Source of the DNA: Sphingomonas sp. IC081
GTDB taxonomy: Bacteria > Pseudomonadota > Alphaproteobacteria > Sphingomonadales > Sphingomonadaceae
DNA length: 64,000 nt
Direction: 5' to 3'
NCBI RefSeq assembly: GCF_006874585.1
Contig: NZ_CP029761.1
Span: 1,127,001-1,191,000, forward strand
The notes under the pieces were generated by a model. That model was not told the origin of the DNA, did no database searches, and worked only from the letters and a program-made list of their open reading frames with translations. The translations under genes were made by a program, and so were the position numbers. Positions 60,604 to 64,000 of this stretch are shown here, piece after piece (the first letter of the stretch is position 1; the number at the start of each line of letters is the position of its first letter).

Positions 60604-62547
60604 ATGGCGCGAACACCTGCCGGAACTCCCGAACACCCCAAGGGCACCGCACGCTTCAACGAGGAGCAGGCGACCTCGGCCCTGCGCGGCTCAGACCAGC
60701 CCGACCTGATGAAAGGCGTGGAAGCGATCCGCGAGGTCGTGCGCACGCTGCCCGCCAAGCCCGGCGTCTACCGCATGCAGGACGCGCGCGGCGACGTGCT
60801 CTACGTCGGCAAGGCCCGTGTGCTGCGCAACCGCGTGACCAATTACACGCAGTGGGAACGCCTGCCGATCCGCCTGCAGCGCATGGTCAGCCAGACGCGC
60901 AGCATGACCATCGTCACCACCAATTCCGAGGCCGAGGCACTGCTGCTGGAAGCGCAGCTGATCAAGCGTTTCCGCCCCGCCTACAACGTGCTGCTGCGCG
61001 ACGACAAGTCGTTCCCCTTCATCCTGCTGCGCGCCGAGCATGACTTCCCGCGCATCATGAAGCATCGCGGCGCGCGCAAGATGAAGGGCAATTATTACGG
61101 CCCCTTCGCCAGTGCCGGATCGGTCAACACCACGATCAACGCGCTGCAGAAGCTGTTCCTGCTGCGCTCCTGCACCGACAGTTTCTTCGCGCGGCGCGAC
61201 CGGCCCTGCCTGCTCTACCAGATCAAGCGCTGTTCGGCCCCTTGCGTCGGCCGGATCGACGAGGCGGGTTACGGCGAACTCGTCAAGGAGGCCAAGGACT
61301 TCCTCGGCGGCAAGTCCAGCGCGGTGCAGAAGAAGATCGAGAGCCAGATGGCCGAAGCCGCCGAAGCGCTGGACTTCGAGCGCGCCGCCATGCTGCGCGA
61401 CCGTCTGCGCGCGGCGACGTTCATCCAGGGCAGTCAGGCGATCAATGCCGAGGGCATGGACAGCGCCGACATTTTCGCGATGGCGGCCAGGAACGGCCAG
61501 ATCGGCGTGCAGGCCTTCTTCATTCGCGGCGGCCAGAACTGGGGGCACCGCGCGTTTTTCCCGAGCCACACCGAGGGACTGTCGGAAGAAGAGGTGTTCC
61601 AGAGCTTTCTCGCCCAGTTCTACGAGGAAGTGCCGCCCGCGCGCACGATCCTGGTCGACCGTGAACTGCCCGAGGCCGAACTCATGGCCGAGGCGTTCCG
61701 CGAACTGGCGGGCGGCAAGGTCGAGATCTCCGTCCCCCAGCGCGGCAACCGCCGCCGGCTGATGGACCAGGCCCTGCGCAATGCGGTCGAGGCGCTCGAC
61801 CGGCGCATGGCCGAACGCGGATCGCAGGCGAAGATCTGGCGCGAGATGGCCGAATTCCTAGAACTGCCGGACCTGCCGCAGCGCGTGGAAGTCTACGACA
61901 ACTCGCACATTCAGGGCAGCAAGGCGGTCGGCGCGATGGTGGTGGCGGGGCCGGAGGGTTTCCTCACCAGCCAGTACCGCAAGTTCAACATCCGCGAGGC
62001 GCAGTCGAACGACGACTTTGCGATGATGCGCGAAGTCATGACCCGCCGCTTCGGCCGTGTTCAGGAGGAAGACCCCGAGCGCGAAAGCGGGACATGGCCC
62101 GATCTCGTGCTGATCGACGGCGGCAAGGGGCAGATGAGCGCGGTGAAGGACGCGCTGGAGGAACTCGGCATCGAGGACGTCAACCTCATCGCCATCGCCA
62201 AGGGCCCCAACCACGGGCGCGAGGGGCGCGAGGTGTTCCACTTCCCCGACGGGCGCGAGAAGATGCTGCCGGTGAACTCACCGCTGCTGTTCCATCTCCA
62301 GCGCCTGCGCGACGAGGTTCACCGCTTCGTGATCGGTGCGCACCGCGCCAAGCGCAGCCGCGCGATCACCGCCAGCCCGCTGGACGAGATCCCCGGCATC
62401 GGCCCGGCGCGCAAGCGTGCCCTGCTGCTGCACTTCGGCACGGCGGGCAAAGTGCGTGCCGCCAGTCTGGAAGACCTCCAGCGCGCGCCCGGCGTCAGCG
62501 CGGCGGTGGCGCAGACGATCTACGATTTCTATCACCCGGGCGGGTGA
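60604..62547 (+). CDS. uvrC: Excinuclease ABC subunit C
   Basis: 647 residues from ATG 60604; GTG 60559 is in frame but less likely. It makes both incisions in nucleotide excision repair. Domains in order: GIY-YIG nuclease (KPGVYRMQDARGDVLYVGKA, about residues 50-130), cysteine-rich segment (CLLYQIKRCSAPCVG), UVR motif (about 255-290), the RNase H-like endonuclease with DNSHIQG and LVLIDGGKGQ (about 440-530) and a C-terminal helix-hairpin-helix (IPGIGPARKRALLLHFG). All are complete. Ends four bases before the convergent gene. Confidence 0.97.
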   Translation: MARTPAGTPEHPKGTARFNEEQATSALRGSDQPDLMKGVEAIREVVRTLPAKPGVYRMQDARGDVLYVGKARVLRNRVTNYTQWERLPIRLQRMVSQTRSMTIVTTNSEAEALLLEAQLIKRFRPAYNVLLRDDKSFPFILLRAEHDFPRIMKHRGARKMKGNYYGPFASAGSVNTTINALQKLFLLRSCTDSFFARRDRPCLLYQIKRCSAPCVGRIDEAGYGELVKEAKDFLGGKSSAVQKKIESQMAEAAEALDFERAAMLRDRLRAATFIQGSQAINAEGMDSADIFAMAARNGQIGVQAFFIRGGQNWGHRAFFPSHTEGLSEEEVFQSFLAQFYEEVPPARTILVDRELPEAELMAEAFRELAGGKVEISVPQRGNRRRLMDQALRNAVEALDRRMAERGSQAKIWREMAEFLELPDLPQRVEVYDNSHIQGSKAVGAMVVAGPEGFLTSQYRKFNIREAQSNDDFAMMREVMTRRFGRVQEEDPERESGTWPDLVLIDGGKGQMSAVKDALEELGIEDVNLIAIAKGPNHGREGREVFHFPDGREKMLPVNSPLLFHLQRLRDEVHRFVIGAHRAKRSRAITASPLDEIPGIGPARKRALLLHFGTAGKVRAASLEDLQRAPGVSAAVAQTIYDFYHPGG

Positions 62548-62551
62548 GGCA

Positions 62552-63253
62552 TCACTTGCACTTTTCGTGGGTGCCGATGTCGCGCACGTCGCTGGCCTTG
62601 CCGTCCGCGGTGGTCATCTGCACGCACTGGGCGGATTCCCGGCGATACCAGATCGTGTAGGAGGTATTGCCGCTCTGGAAGGCGTCGACATTGGCGAAGC
62701 CGCGATTGCGCAGTTCGCTGTCGGCCGTGGAGGCGCGCCAGCCGTTGAGGTCGGACACGGTGACGGCGCCGTTTCCGTTGCCTGAGGGGCTGTCGGTGCT
62801 CTTCTTGGCGTCCGACTTGTGCGAAGCGGACGCTGCGAGGGCGGCGATCAGCGCGGCACCGGCGACGACGGCCACCGCGGTTCCCGTGCCCGAACCGGAC
62901 TTCTTGCCGCAATCCTTGGCCGAGGCATCGTCGATGGCGCGAATGCGTCCGTCGCGGGTCTTCACGTCCACGCAGCGGTCGTGCTTGCTGTTCCACCAGA
63001 AGGCGTGGCGGTTCTTGTCCCCGGCGTAACCGGTCTGGAAACGATAACCGCGATCGCGCAGTTCGCGTTCCGCCGAACTCGCCCGCATGCCGACCAGATC
63101 ATAGAGGCCGGAGCCGTCTCTCGCGGCGCCGGGGGTGGCCATGGCGGAGGCCGACAGGGCAAGGACGATGCCCCATGTGCGGGTGAAAACGCGGGTGGAT
63201 GGCGGGCGGGTCGTGGCAGGCCGTTTGGCGGCATCGCGATGGAACTGGGTCAT
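62552..63253 (-). CDS. Exported or membrane protein built of a duplicated domain, unknown function
   Basis: 233 residues from ATG 63253 (site ggagg). A long signal-like N-terminus (TWGIVLALSASAMATPGAA) precedes domain 1 (about 48-120: DLVGMRASSAERELRDRGY ... DRCVDVKTRDGRI ... DCGKK). A central hydrophobic helix (AVAVVAGAALIAALAA, about 125-140) follows, then domain 2 (about 163-232: DLNGWRASTADSELRNRGF ... AQCVQMTTADGKA ... EKC). The two domains match each other closely, each with two conserved cysteines. I do not recognise the fold. Confidence 0.85.
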   Translation of the reverse strand: MTQFHRDAAKRPATTRPPSTRVFTRTWGIVLALSASAMATPGAARDGSGLYDLVGMRASSAERELRDRGYRFQTGYAGDKNRHAFWWNSKHDRCVDVKTRDGRIRAIDDASAKDCGKKSGSGTGTAVAVVAGAALIAALAASASHKSDAKKSTDSPSGNGNGAVTVSDLNGWRASTADSELRNRGFANVDAFQSGNTSYTIWYRRESAQCVQMTTADGKASDVRDIGTHEKCK

Positions 63254-63465
63254 GGAAGCCTCCGAGTCGCACTTCGGAAGTGTGAAAAATCGCACAAAAG
63301 CGAGGGGATGTCGCGCGCCGCCTTCAATACCAAGGTATGATTCCCATCGACAAACGACATGGCATCAGGGTGGTTCGCAGGCGGACTTCGGGCTAACACG
63401 CGCGCATGACTGGCGCGGCGTCCTGCCTGCGCAAACCGTACCCGAATTCTCGGAGCCTCCCTTTC

Positions 63466-64000
63466 ATGCGTCCTACCCTGCGTAACCTTGCCACGGCCGG
63501 TGCCGTGATTGCCTTTGCCGTTTCCGCCCATGCATTTGCCGCCAGCGCGCCGGCTGCTCCAGTTGCCGCAACCCTCGCCCCGCTGCCCGAAACCGTGCCG
63601 AGCGACCTGCCGCGCAACGCCCGTCCGACGCATTACCGCATCGAAGTGACGCCCGACGCGCAGGCGCTGACCTTCACCGGCAAGGTCTCGATCGACGTCA
63701 CTGTCTTTTCCGCCACCGACGCGCTGACTCTGCACGGCAACGGCCTTGCGGTTTCGAGTGCTGCGCTCGTCGGTGCCGACGGCAAGCCGGTCGCCCTGAC
63801 CACCACGGCCGACGAGGCCGCGCAGACCCTGCGCTTTGCCGCCCCCAAGGCCATCGCGCCGGGGCAGTACCGCCTCGACGTGGCCTATGCGGGCAAGATC
63901 GGCACGCAGCCCTCGGGCCTCTTCGCGCTCGACTATCCCGACAAGCGCACCGGCAAGGAAGTGCGCGGCCTGTTCACCCAGTTCGAGGCCCCCGACGCCC
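63466..64000 (+). CDS. M1-family aminopeptidase, N-terminal part (runs off window)
   Basis: The frame is open from ATG 63466 to the window end (178 residues). A signal peptide (LATAGAVIAFAVSAHAFAA) leads into the M1 N-terminal domain: RNARPTHYRIEVTPDAQALT, FTGKVSIDVTVFSATD and GLFTQFEAPDA are diagnostic. The zinc motif HEXXH lies beyond the window. Such periplasmic or secreted enzymes remove N-terminal residues from peptides. The start is preceded by a distant ggag. Confidence 0.9.
   Translation, partial: MRPTLRNLATAGAVIAFAVSAHAFAASAPAAPVAATLAPLPETVPSDLPRNARPTHYRIEVTPDAQALTFTGKVSIDVTVFSATDALTLHGNGLAVSSAALVGADGKPVALTTTADEAAQTLRFAAPKAIAPGQYRLDVAYAGKIGTQPSGLFALDYPDKRTGKEVRGLFTQFEAPDA

Overview
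The window is high-G+C DNA that reads as a chromosomal segment of an aerobic alphaproteobacterium, most likely a sphingomonad (Novosphingobium/Sphingobium type). Clues are the infA-maf-RNase E/G-yacG-tRNA-Phe block, a TonB-dependent receptor with a long N-terminal region, the MFS_3-type exporter, and a dispersed REP-like repeat of the cgtcatccccgcgaaggcgg type seen at three places. The genus is inferred. No phage, transposase, integrase, rRNA operon, CRISPR array or replication origin was seen.

Left part (1-11.2 kb): an acyltransferase cut by the window edge, class I fructose-bisphosphate aldolase, a lipoprotein, a small membrane protein and thiamine-phosphate synthase precede a compact divergent locus for the deazaflavin cofactor F420. 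On the minus strand npdG, cofC, an SDR and an LLM (luciferase-like) oxidoreductase run together. On the plus strand cofE, cofD and a fused FO synthase (fbiC) run the other way. Together they cover FO synthesis, phospho-precursor activation and transfer, glutamylation, reduction of F420 and a probable F420-using enzyme. This is the most unusual content of the window for this kind of host.

Middle part (11.2-47.9 kb): a dense accessory catabolic region. It has a PAPS-dependent sulfotransferase with a VOC protein, SDR and zinc alcohol dehydrogenases with an alkyl-sulfatase-like metallo-beta-lactamase-fold protein, and a cysD-cysNC-cysQ operon that makes and recycles sulfate donor. An acyl-CoA ligase/NTF2/SDR/aldehyde dehydrogenase operon follows, then enoyl-CoA hydratases, a fused tandem acyl-CoA dehydrogenase, amidohydrolases, two CaiB-type CoA-transferases, a second ligase and a thiolase. 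Eight or so one-component regulators (AraC, LuxR, TetR x2, IclR, MarR) are scattered among them, which suggests several separately induced modules acting on CoA-activated, probably alicyclic or isoprenoid-like substrates. The substrate cannot be read from the sequence.

Right part (47.9-64 kb): a complete tripartite RND efflux system divergent from a histidine kinase that has no response regulator beside it. Then come tRNA-Phe with an overlapping terminator, yacG, a short RNase E/G, maf and infA, a TonB-dependent receptor, a striking set of three hairpins, uvrC, a secreted/membrane protein built from a duplicated domain, and the start of an M1 aminopeptidase that runs off the window.
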